Position numbers and translations under genes: made by a program | Shown: positions 54,501 through 64,000 of the stretch, in pieces | Numbering within the stretch: position 1 is the stretch's first letter | Layout: the number at the start of each line of letters is the position of its first letter | NCBI RefSeq assembly: GCF_002443255.2 | Contig: NW_019211458.1 | Coordinates: forward strand, 23,377,325-23,441,324 | Direction: 5' to 3' | Source of the DNA: Varroa destructor | Taxonomy: Eukaryota; Arthropoda; Arachnida; Mesostigmata; Varroidae | Length of the DNA stretch: 64,000 nt | The notes under the pieces: model-generated | The model's database searches: none | Seen by the model: only the letters and a program-made list of their open reading frames with translations | Told to the model about the DNA's origin: nothing

Positions 54501-56185
54501 GATGACATTTTCACCGGGATCAGCTGCCTCCTACGCTACAACAAACTGTAGAATATATGGTATTTTTTATTATCCTTAATAGTTATTCTTATTACTTTTA
54601 GAAGCGCCATTAGAATAGTTCAGATAGTGAAAGCTTAGCTATAGGATTATTCAAAACACGTTTCCATTTAAAATTTGCGCGAAGAATGTACGTTGAAGTG
54701 TTTACTCTTTTGTTTTATATGTAAAATTAAAAAAAAAAGATATATATATATATATATATATGTGTGTAAAGAAGAAGAGGTTATAAATTTACTGCAGATA
54801 GTGTTATGAAAGTTTTCTGCGAACGATGGTCCTATGTTTGAAGTATCTGGTTCTTATGATCGTTATAATCCCGTCGTCATATACCATGTCCTTTATTAAA
54901 TACGACTTAGGAAAGAATAGAGGCGTGTAACAACTGATAAGCTTTTAACGCACGCTGTATTCTTTGCGCGTTACAGAACCGCGAAGAGGATTGAAAATCA
55001 ATTGTGACGTTATCAGGTATGAAAGTATATATATGAGAGTCTTCGTGGATGAATTCTATAAAATACAAAACCTAAACATTTAGCAAATGTAGAAATTATA
55101 TATTGCACTGTAAAATTTTAAAAGTGGGTAAAATAACAAAAAAAAAAAATAGCATAAGGGAGGCTGGCGTCAAAATAGACAATCAACAAAATCAATACCA
55201 AAGTTTTTCGTTTCACATAAAGCACTGATAAACAGTGTGTCAGCTGCCATGATGGCATGCCAATACTTCTGTCAAACACATCAAATATTAGCCTCGGCCT
55301 TGGCTTCTTCCCATGAAAAAAATAACCTTTTGTTTTTTAAGTCTTTGAGAAAAGTTTGACTGATTGATATCAACCGAACTGCAAGCAGCACTTAAAAGCC
55401 GTAGTTTTTCAAGCATCAACTTCTATAACTTGCATGAAGTTAATCTTATATAAAGCCGAAAAATAAGCAAAGCGTTCAGTTTTAAGTATTTTATTTAGAA
55501 GTATTTTAGCTAACTTTGGATTAAAATGCGCTGGAATACTCATCCAGTAGATTCCTGTACGCCCCAGATATCGTAGTCATTTTGGAATACGACAAAACAC
55601 AGATGGTAAAACATATATATTACGCATCGATTTAAGCGACACTAGATTTGCACATTTTTGCTCGTACAGAACAGACAGGTTTTTATGCCGAGTAACAGTT
55701 GTAAACGTTGTAGTGCGTTAATTTTATCGAAAGCTTTTAAAGTTAGAACCTTTTATAATTTTTTTTTTAATTTCGAAACTAGGTATTAGAGAGAACAAGT
55801 AACTGATATGACATGATAATTGGAAGTACTAGTTCAGGCCTTTGGGATACCTGGTATTAACACAAAATGTCTACATTGTCACCAGCCTCCCTAGTCCCTA
55901 CAACAAATACAAAATGTATCGAAGATACAACTCATACAATATATAACTAGAGTTCGTCATAAGAGCAATATTATGCAAAAAAGCTATCAATAAAATGCCA
56001 CGACTTACGGTTTCTATCAGATGTTCATTTTGTATTGATTACAATCGTTGAGTGGAATCGTGGTTATCTGGCCTGGAAATCACTGTGTGAAGCATATTCC
56101 GGCTGTTCTGGGATAATATATTTCAAAGAGATTAAATTTTACTAATTAGCGATAGTCATATGAGGTTTATAATCTTGTTCTGCAG
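51546..56185. promoter_or_regulatory. Divergent 5' region of poly(A) polymerase and MMS22L
   Basis: The two genes point away from each other across this interval, so both transcription starts and their 5' exons should lie here. The segment about 52920-53510 is clearly more GC-rich than its surroundings and is the best candidate for a core promoter or 5' UTR exon. No TATA box or start site can be fixed from sequence alone. A (TA)n run lies at 54740-54761. Open stretches (for example minus 53347-53027, and plus about 54329-54505) are not supported as genes. Confidence 0.4.
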
Positions 56186-56302
56186 GCAGAGGCACTGCTT
56201 TCCTCGAGACCATGATTACGTCCGTTTGTTTGGATACTCGTATCAGAGAAAGACAGTATTGCAGAATACCTCTACAAGACACGGAGCTTTTCATTTGCTC
56301 AA
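56186..56302 (+). CDS. MMS22L: MMS22L first visible exon
   Basis: It contains HCFPRDHDYVRLFGYSYQRK and GAFHLLK. The acceptor may be at 56186 (phase 2) or 56190 (phase 0), both after CTGCAG-type AGs. The donor is CTCAA/GTAAGT in phase 2. An in-frame ATG at 56160 exists upstream but would start with a hydrophobic stretch unlike the family, so I regard it as intronic. Confidence 0.7.
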
Positions 56303-59300
56303 GTAAGTGATTTTGTTCATTTTAAAATTAGCCAGCAAAGCCATCATTCTATTATATAGTAACATACGTTTTTAAACTAATGTACCTACTCTGCTCACCC
56401 TCAGTCCAACTCTAAATGATAATAGAGCAAACCGGGTCTGTTTTTGCAATGGCCCTACGTTCTTCATCACAAGCCTCGAATCATTTCAGTACTGAATAAC
56501 TTAGTTCGAGAATGTGCTATGTGTTAAAATTCTGTTATATACATGCATTCAAACAAGTTAAAACTTATTATAATGAACTTCTGCATGGTGCCAGTCTTAC
56601 AGCTTGTAAAAAAAAAAGAGGGATGTTTCTTGTGAGCCATTATTTCTTCTCTAACATCGATAATCGTTTTCAGTATAGGTTACTAAGTACAAAACCCTTT
56701 TTTCTGTTCTAAATCCTGTTTTTGAGGCAGCAAAGATCATGTTCATCGCTATTACCTTAGTGAACTGGCGTGCATGGCTTGTATTAAGATAAAGAAATTA
56801 TTGTTACTATGTCTCAAGCTTTTCTTGCGCTAATTTTTGCCTTCACGAAAGCTAGTGCGGTTCCGTTGAAGAGTGATCAGTAGGCATACGGCAGAGCGTG
56901 GCCTCCATACTTTGACTTTAATCTTATTGCTGGACTGCAGATAGTTATATCAGGCACCTTGATGTGTAATAGTGTCCCTCAGGGATCCATAGCCAAGGTG
57001 CCGAATTTTATGAAAAGTAGTGCTTCATCTTAATACATTCAATATTGTCAAATGTAATGGCCGGTCTATAAAAACATGTTAACGGTGTTGTATATTGAAA
57101 TTGTTATAATCGAAATTTTACGCAGAGTATTACAACGTTGTAGTAGTCGATCGTAATATGTAGTCCATAAGAAGTATACGAACTCGCTACGCAGGTTGAC
57201 AAAGCAGATTAAAGCGAGATAGAAGATTCTTTGATAAAAGAACAAATAGGTTTAAAAGCGAGTATACAGTCATCGCATTAGCGAAATAATAATAATTTTT
57301 ATTAAACATTTGTTTGGTAAACGGAACTTATATATATCTATATCTACCCCTTTAATTATGGATTTCATTCATTCACAGGTATCACCTTCAGCCATTTACT
57401 ACGTTGTCTGCTGGCGTCGGCGGCTCATACGATAGCCATCAAGCAGCCGAAAAATCAGCCGAGGACGTGGTCTACTTTCTCGATTTTCTGTATCAAGAAC
57501 TCACTATTGGTACGGCCTGAAATAAGCAGTGCGGTTTAATTAAATAAAGATACTGTCATTCATTTTGTATTTTATTACAATAACTGCGCTTCTGTGCAAG
57601 TTGAAAGAAGTGTAGAACTAGTGACAAGTGTGTGATTATTTATATTTGACTATACTTAGAAAAGCATTATTAAGACCAACAGGCGCACTTGTGATGACAA
57701 TCCAAGACATGCCAGGCAAATATTTTAATAATTATAGCCTTATCATCTAGTCAGCCTTATATAGACATGGCGCACTTTTCAAAGTAATTCGGCTCTTAAA
57801 GCGTTTACGGATCTAGATAAAGTTCATATTGATTCCACTCTATGCAGGAGAAACCGTCTATGAAGAACAAGAACTGATTTCAGTTCTGGTGGAACTCTCT
57901 CGTAGCCTTCAGTTTTCTGGTCGCTGCTCCGAATGTGTGGTCAGTGTCGATGAGAGGTCTTTTCATCTCCTGCTAAAACTATGGGAAACAGCATGGAAAA
58001 TTAGCGTTGCTGTTGAAGCACGTCTCATCAATAATGCCGGTATTGACGTTAACGAGTTGATACAAGCGACTATATTTAATATATTCTGAGTTAACTCAAG
58101 CGTTTACAACGTTCGAATCGATAGAAGATAGGCGTTTACAAGCTGGGTGAAGCCATGTTACTTATCACTCTTTTTAGGTCATGTTCGTGCTTACTGTTGA
58201 AATACATATGACTTTATAGCAAAGCATAACGATCGATAGGGAGTGTTGTTTGCCTTTATAAAGGATTCGAACATAAATGTGTCGTAGCTTAGATATTAAC
58301 TTTTCCTTCTCTGTCTGTGACTCAATCTTTCGAGTCCCTGCGAAACAAGATTTTATTGAAAGGACATACATTGATTTTGAATAATGTTAGGGTCGTAATA
58401 GAAATATGCGATATTGATGACGTATATTTCCTCACTCTGTAAGAGTAAGTGAGTTAAGTTGTTTAGTAATCTGCACCATGCCGATCTGTTTCAGTGATGT
58501 CCTCATACGCTCATGTGTTAGGACGGCTCCTATTCTGGGACCTGATCTCTTCTATACAAAAGCTCAGTGGAACGTCTTGTGCTTGTCTGCAGGAGACACT
58601 CGTAGAGGTGGCACGCTTTCGAGCATCTCTCCTGTGGGATGACTTGTCAAAAGCTCAAGATGAGATAGTTTGCTTGTGTGATCAGGAATGGTGGACGCTT
58701 CCAATGGGCTGCAAGACCGGAGTGCCGAGCACTTTGCAGCTGGAGATAGTTAATCACTTACTACAGGAACGGGTTCCGGTAATAATAATAATGGGATCTC
58801 CTCTTAAATTAATTAAGTTTGCGTATCTCCATTTACATATATACCGATGAATTTTTTTATCATTTCTAACGCGCAGGATGAGTTTGATATCAAAACTTAA
58901 TTGTATAGTCTAAGGTTGGGGAAAAATCCGGTTTATGCTAAGACATTCTCGAAGATACCAAGGCTAACTAATGAAGACAACGTTTCTGAGTAGTTATCTC
59001 GACAACGGTTAATCACTCATCGAAACATCCGGTGTGAAAATACTTTAGTTGTTTGCGATCTGCATAAACGCTAAGTTGGAATCTGTCATCTCTCCCACTT
59101 CTGTTCCAGTATGGCATTTTCTCCAAAAAAGTGAACCAACGTTTTTTAAAGACACCGATGATTTAGCATTGTTTTATGGACTTACTTCTATCGGCGGCAG
59201 CAGATTTAACCTGCGATATCAAAAGTTAAAGTAATCTCAAGACAAAGAATCATTTAGCTGGAATAACAGGTGTATTTCAATAGGTTTTCACTTGTATAAT

Positions 59301-62300
59301 GACAGATAATTGCAGCGGGAACTATCACAGAGAAACCCGGATTTCAAAAGTATTTTTTGGTTACTAACGTATGCCTAAAATATTAACGTTTCACGCAATT
59401 TCAGCTTTCGCCGAACCCGTCATACTGTCGCCTGTTGATATTATCTGCACTTACTCAAAACCCGGATTTGGCTGTATCAACTGCTAAGACCTTATCAACA
59501 TTCTGGCCACAAAATGCGACTGAAATTATTATGCCTATTTTAGGTACGTTTCTTAAGTATTTCTATTGATTTTTTACATTTTTATTAAACAATATAGGGT
59601 TCTCATTAGGCCCTCAATTAAATAAAACAGTAAGTGCAAATATCTTATGACGGAGCTCTCAAAGCCAAATGTGCGTCCAGCTGTAACCGAACATAGCAGA
59701 TTATTATATCCTATACTAAAACACGAACATATCATTCAAAAATGTTATGGGTTGCGCAAGAGAAAAAGCTTTTATAACAGAATCAATATCCTGTGTTTGC
59801 TACTTAAGATCACTTTTTAGCCAATATGGACGAATCTTACGATAGGCCCATTGCTTCGAAGCCAGGAACCATGGAAAAATTCATAGAAAATGATATCTCG
59901 GCGAGGTCTCTAATGAATCTGTGCGACCATATATGTTCATCCGATATGAAGTAGGTTTACATAGTTACCTATATGTGTTATACGTCCAATTTTGAAACCG
60001 GTAGACGTTAAAGTTACATTTAACTAGGCAGCATAAAGTGACCAGATGAAACAAATTCGGAAACAATATGTTCTTTTTATAACAATTAGTGATTAAATTT
60101 TGTTTAAGTAATCATTAGGTTAAAGAATCTTTTGTTTCTCTAATCAATTGAATCTGCGATTAGCCATGCAAATAAGTGGGTCCCTTTATTAACTAGTGTT
60201 TGACACTGTCTAAGCATTATTTCGATCTGTTTGGAGACAAAGCAATGTGTTCTATGAGTGCCTGTCTTTGTGCGCTGGGGCTCTTCGAGGTGCCACTCCA
60301 GAAGGTAATCCGCTTCGACAAATCATCGGTCGGGTGTACTTAAAGTTATCTCGTGCTAGAGTACTCGCGTTCTCCCGTTCTGGCGTGATAAACTTCACTC
60401 TGACGATGCTAGTTTTAGCGCGTTATAGCACCGATGGCAGCAGCAAAAACCATAATCTCAATGACATTGTACGTAAGTTCTGTTACTTTTCAAGGTCATA
60501 ATCGTAATATTTGCTAATATTGGCTACATACGGGAGGCACTTAAATCACAAGAATACTGCCACTTTGATACGTTATTTTTAGGTATCGTCCTCATAACTT
60601 TCCGGACGCTTTCACTCCTGCCGATTTATGATTACAGTAAGACATATAACCAACATATATGCAAGTAACATCTTGCGATAGTAATTAGCTGACGCGTTTG
60701 AATGCCAAGGTCAAGTCTGAACAGCCTTATCTAAGGGGTGGACCTTTTAATTGTGTCAAAATTTGTCGAATTGAGGTAACAATCTTTTTACTACTTAATT
60801 TTGGACTCTGTCATTTTCAATCTTGTTTCTGTCTGCCAGGACATAAACCAAATACGTAAAATAAAACCAGTTATTCCAATATTTTTATTTGCTTTGTACA
60901 GCTGAAACGTTTTCAAGAGCGCGTAGTGCCCCCGGCGGATTTACCACTAACATCAGCTCGTGTTTGCCTATTGGTCTCTTGTTTGTCGTCTTTTCAACTA
61001 TTGTTTAACCTACTGCAGCAACCTGTTGACCTTGCGCCAATACTTAGCTTTGCCGTGCAACGTCTACACCAGGAATCTACAAAAGTTCATTGTTCCGAAG
61101 TTGTACCACCTCTTCTCGAAGTGCTGGAAGACTTAGCTACTGCAGACGCATTTAATAATGGGCTTATACTTTGTGCGTGTCTAGCTATGCTGAATCCCTT
61201 TACAGATGATAACTGATATCGAATATCAGCGCGTTCAAAAACGACGTTCATCGATTAGATCCAATAGGTTTTTTTTTATGTGTCATGGTCATCGCAAGGC
61301 CAGTGACATCGTTGGCATGAAACCTTGTTATTATAAATTGATTTATTTTTCTCAAATAATGGAAAAGCTTATTATCTAATGTGTAATTGTTACGTTAGCG
61401 CACTCCAGTCTACGCGTCTATCTAATAGTACCACTAAAGTCTATTCATTTAGTTGAATCCATTTATCAACAAATGGCATTTACACTTAAATCGAAATGCA
61501 TTTTTTCAGATTCAGAAATCCAGACGATCTATAATAAGTGCTCGCCTTCTCTTCGAGTATCTATTCAGACCACCTGCTCTTCGATGATCGATCGCTTCTA
61601 TAAGCACAATTTGTGAGATTACTATTGCATTATGTTATTGCCAACTCTTACACATACCGCAGGTAACATTTATAATGAGCGGTACTTGTGCACATGTGAC
61701 TGATTATATGATAGCAAAAAAATAAGTTCAGTAAAAGTAAAAAAAAAGAGTAGAAAACTTGTGCTCGTGAGTGAATTTATGTGGCCGGTTTAAGTGCAGC
61801 GAATTTGCAGTTTAATTGTACTTTCAGCGAAAGTGATGACAACCCCAAGGCTCGACTGAGTCAGGACGCCTTTGTTTCATCGACGATATCATTAGCGCTT
61901 CCTTTGGCCATGACCAGTTTATCGCAGATGGAGAAGTACTCGTCGAATTATGAGCTCAATTGCGCAGCCGACCTATGTGCCGAAATTCTCATAGGTCTCG
62001 TTAAATGGTTGGTTAATGGAACAAAGTGGAAGTTTATTTATTACAATTAAAATAATTTATATACAGTGCGTGTCACTGATTTTTCTTTTTGTTTCACAAG
62101 GTTTTCTAGTAGAAAAAGGTAGTCTGTAGCAATAACTAACGACGTTAAGCGACATGGCCAGTATTGTAAGCCCTCATTGGTTTATAGCCAAGCCATAATA
62201 GTAACAATCAAGCTGCAAAAGTAACCCATATTAGACAGTAGATAATCGACCTCTTCTAATGGCTATAGGCACTAAACTTTAGTTTTGACCAAGAAAATTG

Positions 62301-63864
62301 TTATTTCTTCAAATGAATACATGCTTATCGTATATTTATATTTATTGCTAATTTTAAATCACAAGGAGACATCCTCTCTCAGGCACGTTGACGAGGGCAT
62401 CTTTCATACAGGACGTAATTCGTCACGTGGATCGCCAGCCCGTATTTGTAGTAAGAACATTGGCTTTGATTGTGAAAAAATCTGATGGAGAGACGTTCAT
62501 CAAGGTCTGGCAGGAAACGGAAGGACCAGGCCTTCTTTTAAAGCTAATTATGTATGTTCGATCGCCTTTAGTTGAAATGGACCTCGTGACCCGTTTGGTT
62601 CTCAAAAAAATTAAGGTTCGTAATGCTAGTATATTCTTGCAAGTTACTCCGTACTGAAGCTCAGAAAGAGACAATAACTGCTTAAGATGTTTGAATATTT
62701 ATATAAACACCAAGATTGTGATAGGCAAAAATTGATGGATTTTGAAAAATTCGACATCTTCAGAAATACACAAGTGGAACCAAAAAAGTCGAAGGTGTTT
62801 GATCTTTTCTATGCAACGTAGTTAGCGCACAGTCCGCTATGTAAAAGGAAGTTGGCAGAAGTTGTCATACATTAGTGGACGAAATTGTATATATGTCAGT
62901 GGAAACTTTTAGAGAAAATAACGTTATTCTTTTTCATTTGATTTCAGAGTGAGCTCCTGCAAGTTGATCCAGCTCCAACAGCAGATTTTATGTCCTGTTA
63001 TCAGCAGCTTTTATGCTATTGGAGCCGTCGGCACCAAGAACTAATGCAATCATGTTCCATAGCCGAAGCTGCAGCCTTTCGCAAAACGGTCCGCGCTTTG
63101 CTAAGAGCGGTTCACTTCGATGCAAAGGCTGTACTCGACCTCCCAAATGGTCAGGTGGCGCACTTGTACCAGGTAGTTGCGTTGCTCTTTAGCGATGCCC
63201 CTGACCTTCTCTATACAAAGGTAACGAAGTTTATTGTAGGTTCGTGTACTGTCCACCTGTGGATTGAAGCCTTTAGTGAACGATACACCTGGTGCGATAA
63301 TTAAACGACACATAATACGATTCGGCGAACCTTTACTGATCTTCGCTGGATTTTTACGCGCATTGACATAGCAACTATTTTTTGGCAATATATCATATGT
63401 AGCATACTTTATTCGAGAAGTTGCTTTATTGCGCTCCTTCTGTAAATAGCTTCAAAAGTTAGCAAAAGCCTTATGTTTGACTTTACTAGTAACAGCTGAC
63501 AGGTTGACAAAAATATTAGCTGAAAGGTGCGTTTTATATAGGCCTGGTGTCTTAATCAGCGCGTCTATAATTTGTTTTGGCTAACGAACTCACGCTATAG
63601 GGTCTAGCAGATTGCCCGTTGCCACGTTTGGTCGAGACGTTCGTCTATCCAAAATCACTATTGCGCGAAGGAAAAGTGGTCCTTCCGCGGATGCTCGTCG
63701 AATGCATGAGAGCGCAAGGGCATCGATTTCTACTTGGCCTGGCTCAATTGTTTAGGGATAATGACGCGTTCATCGGACGACGATTTTCAGAGATTGTGGG
63801 ATACTACTGCAAAATATTCCCACAGGCCACACCTATCTCACTGTTCATTCAGCAAACTGCTATG
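56186..63864 (+). CDS. MMS22L: MMS22-like DNA repair protein, partial (13 exons seen)
   Basis: MMS22L binds TONSL and helps load RAD51 at stalled replication forks. Exons: 56186-56302, 57379-57509, 57848-58039, 58495-58778, 59405-59543, 59821-59950, 60237-60468, 60902-61172, 61510-61612, 61828-61994, 62383-62615, 62948-63220, 63601-63864. Phases match at every junction as listed, about 790 residues. Similarity to the vertebrate protein as I remember it is colinear: RLFGYSYQRKTVL..GAFHLLK near the N-terminus, IIGRVYLKLSRARV..GVINFTLTMLVLA in the middle, and LPRLVETFVYPKSLL..YYCKIFPQATP near the C-terminus. There is no catalytic motif; it is a helical scaffold. The first coding exon (about 50-60 residues expected) was not found and the last 150 or so residues lie beyond the window. 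Confidence 0.82.
56303..57378 (+). other. MMS22L intron (1.08 kb)
   Basis: Both boundaries are fixed by phase-2 joining of a Lys codon. I find no RNA gene, transposon or conserved coding sequence inside. The remaining MMS22L introns are 0.2-0.63 kb and equally unremarkable. Confidence 0.6.
57379..57509 (+). CDS. MMS22L: MMS22L exon
   Basis: YHLQPFTTLSAGVGG, an acidic linker, then DVVYFLDFLYQELTIG. The acceptor is ATTCACAG and the donor ATTG/GTACGG in phase 1. Two other frames are open over much of the exon, but only this one fits both neighbouring phases. Confidence 0.72.
57848..58039 (+). CDS. MMS22L: MMS22L exon
   Basis: ETVYEEQELISVLVELSRSL and FHLLLKLWETAWKISVAVEA, two amphipathic helices. 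The donor GCCG/GTATTG is chosen because it alone leaves phase 1, as the next exon requires. The frame stays open further but without matching phase. Confidence 0.72.
58495..58778 (+). CDS. MMS22L: MMS22L exon
   Basis: VMSSYAHVLGRLLFWDL, CACLQETLVEVARFRASLLW and a cluster of Cys and Trp residues (CLCDQEWWTL). It enters in phase 1 after TGTTTCAG and ends in phase 0 at CCG/GTAATA. Confidence 0.75.
59405..59543 (+). CDS. MMS22L: MMS22L exon
   Basis: LSPNPSYCRLLILSALTQN and TLSTFWPQNATEIIMPIL. The acceptor is CAATTTCAG in phase 0 and the donor TTAG/GTACGT in phase 1. The FWPQN..I stretch parallels the FWEPN segment of the vertebrate protein. Confidence 0.75.
59821..59950 (+). CDS. MMS22L: MMS22L exon
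   Basis: NMDESYDRPIASKPGTMEKF and ARSLMNLCDHICSSDMK. The acceptor is CACTTTTTAG and the donor GAA/GTAGGT in phase 2. Confidence 0.72.
60237..60468 (+). CDS. MMS22L: MMS22L exon: best conserved segment
   Basis: FYECLSLCAGALRG, QIIGRVYLKLSRARVLAF and GVINFTLTMLVLARYS match the vertebrate MMS22L core closely in order and spacing, and are the main basis for the identification. Two acceptors six bases apart (60237 and 60243) give the same phase. The donor ATT/GTACGT is preferred over the overlapping GTAAGT four bases on because only it meets the next exon in phase 0. Confidence 0.8.
60902..61172 (+). CDS. MMS22L: MMS22L exon
   Basis: LKRFQERVVPPADLPLTSAR, then long hydrophobic helices (VCLLVSCLSSFQLLFNLL; VVPPLLEVLEDLATADAF). 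The acceptor TTTGTACAG is in phase 0 and the donor CTTT/GTGCGT in phase 1. Confidence 0.75.
61510..61612 (+). CDS. MMS22L: MMS22L exon
   Basis: A small exon after TTTTTTCAG encoding SEIQTIYNKCSPSLRVSIQ and SSMIDRFYKHN. The donor is ATTT/GTGAGA in phase 2. It was recognised by phase and helical character between two confident exons. Confidence 0.65.
61828..61994 (+). CDS. MMS22L: MMS22L exon, 3' boundary uncertain
   Basis: ESDDNPKARLSQDAF, STISLALPLAMTSLSQMEKY and NCAADLCAEILI. The acceptor TACTTTCAG is clear. The donor is not: GTCTCG after 61994 gives phase 1 and fits the next exon at 62383, whereas GTTAAT after 62011 gives phase 0 and would fit a start at 62412. Confidence 0.6.
62383..62615 (+). 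CDS. MMS22L: MMS22L exon
   Basis: SFIQDVIRHVDRQPVFVVRT, VKKSDGETFIKVW, LLLKLIMYVRSPLVEMDLV. The acceptor CTCTCTCAG is strong; the alternative start at 62412 after CATACAG is also possible. The donor is AAG/GTTCGT in phase 0. Confidence 0.7.
62948..63220 (+). CDS. MMS22L: MMS22L exon
   Basis: SELLQVDPAPTADFMSCYQQ, LLCYWSRRHQELMQ, a long helix FRKTVRALLRAVHFDAKAVL, and LYQVVALLFSDAPDLLYTK. The acceptor is TGATTTCAG and the donor AAG/GTAACG, both phase 0. Confidence 0.77.
63601..63864 (+). CDS. MMS22L: MMS22L exon: C-terminal conserved region
   Basis: LPRLVETFVYPKSLLREGK, then LPRMLVECMRAQGHRFLLGL and IVGYYCKIFPQATPISLF. The spacing matches the vertebrate segment that runs from LLFRIIDCLLLPHAVLQQEK to IEQYIGRFLP. 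The donor ATG/GTACAG is in phase 0. Downstream sequence to 64000 shows no further exon, so the gene ends outside the window. Confidence 0.78.
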
Positions 63865-64000
63865 GTACAGTCGTGCACGTTGTTTCACATTTCCTTACGC
63901 ACACGCCAAAACGTTACAACTTATCTAAGATAAATTAGTTTTATTTATTATTATATATTTACGCCTTGTAATTAAAACAGTTAAACTTTCGCTATAATTC

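Noticed and set aside
54329..54505. Open stretch considered as the missing first MMS22L exon
   Set aside because: No start codon and donor combination gives the required phase, and it shows no similarity to the family N-terminus.
56160..56302. ATG at 56160 as the MMS22L start
   Set aside because: It would add MRFIILFCR, a hydrophobic start unlike the family, and skip the expected N-terminal region. An acceptor at 56185 is more plausible.
58231..58330. tRNA B-box-like word (GGATTCGAAC) on the minus strand
   Set aside because: The T-stem does not pair and no acceptor or anticodon stem can be drawn.
60583..60638. Possible extra MMS22L exon flanked by TTTTTAG and GTAAGA
   Set aside because: It would leave phase 1 while the next exon needs phase 0, and it interrupts an otherwise colinear match.

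Overview
This window is eukaryotic nuclear DNA. It has spliced genes with conventional GT-AG introns, AT-rich introns and intergenic DNA, degenerate inverted repeats and microsatellites, and no operons. The gene content and style suggest an arthropod: a muscle-nesprin gene of the Msp300 type with an enormous repeat-coding exon, a canonical poly(A) polymerase, and an MMS22-like gene. A chelicerate such as a mite or tick is my guess rather than a demonstrated assignment.

Three genes are visible. (1) Positions 1-35613, plus strand: the C-terminal part of a nesprin / Msp300-type KASH protein. Eleven exons join with consistent reading phase and give about 9,765 residues, and the gene continues upstream of the window. 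The first 23.87 kb is one uninterrupted coding exon of low-complexity, lysine-rich repeats with a cluster of IQ motifs. Helical spectrin-type exons follow, then a transmembrane KASH tail ending in PPPV. (2) Positions 51545-47245, minus strand: a complete six-exon canonical nuclear poly(A) polymerase of 680 residues, convergent with nesprin. (3) Positions 56186 to the window end, plus strand: an MMS22L homologue (replication-fork repair partner of TONSL), recognised in thirteen exons. Its first coding exon was not found and its C-terminus lies beyond the window. It is divergent from the poly(A) polymerase, so their promoters lie between about 51.5 and 56.2 kb.

The 11.6 kb between nesprin and the poly(A) polymerase (35.6-47.2 kb) has no gene I can support. 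It holds two old inverted-repeat structures: a small one at 36.84-37.26 kb, and a large nested one at 43.6-46.7 kb that looks like decayed foldback or transposon DNA.

The part most worth pursuing is the nesprin giant exon. It has about 30 copies of an acidic/proline module alternating with lysine-rich boxes, then a second 34-37 residue tandem repeat, seven IQ motifs, and a series of tryptophan-centred short motifs just before the spectrin region. The three genes share no obvious pathway: nuclear-envelope/cytoskeleton linkage, mRNA 3' end formation, and replication-fork repair.
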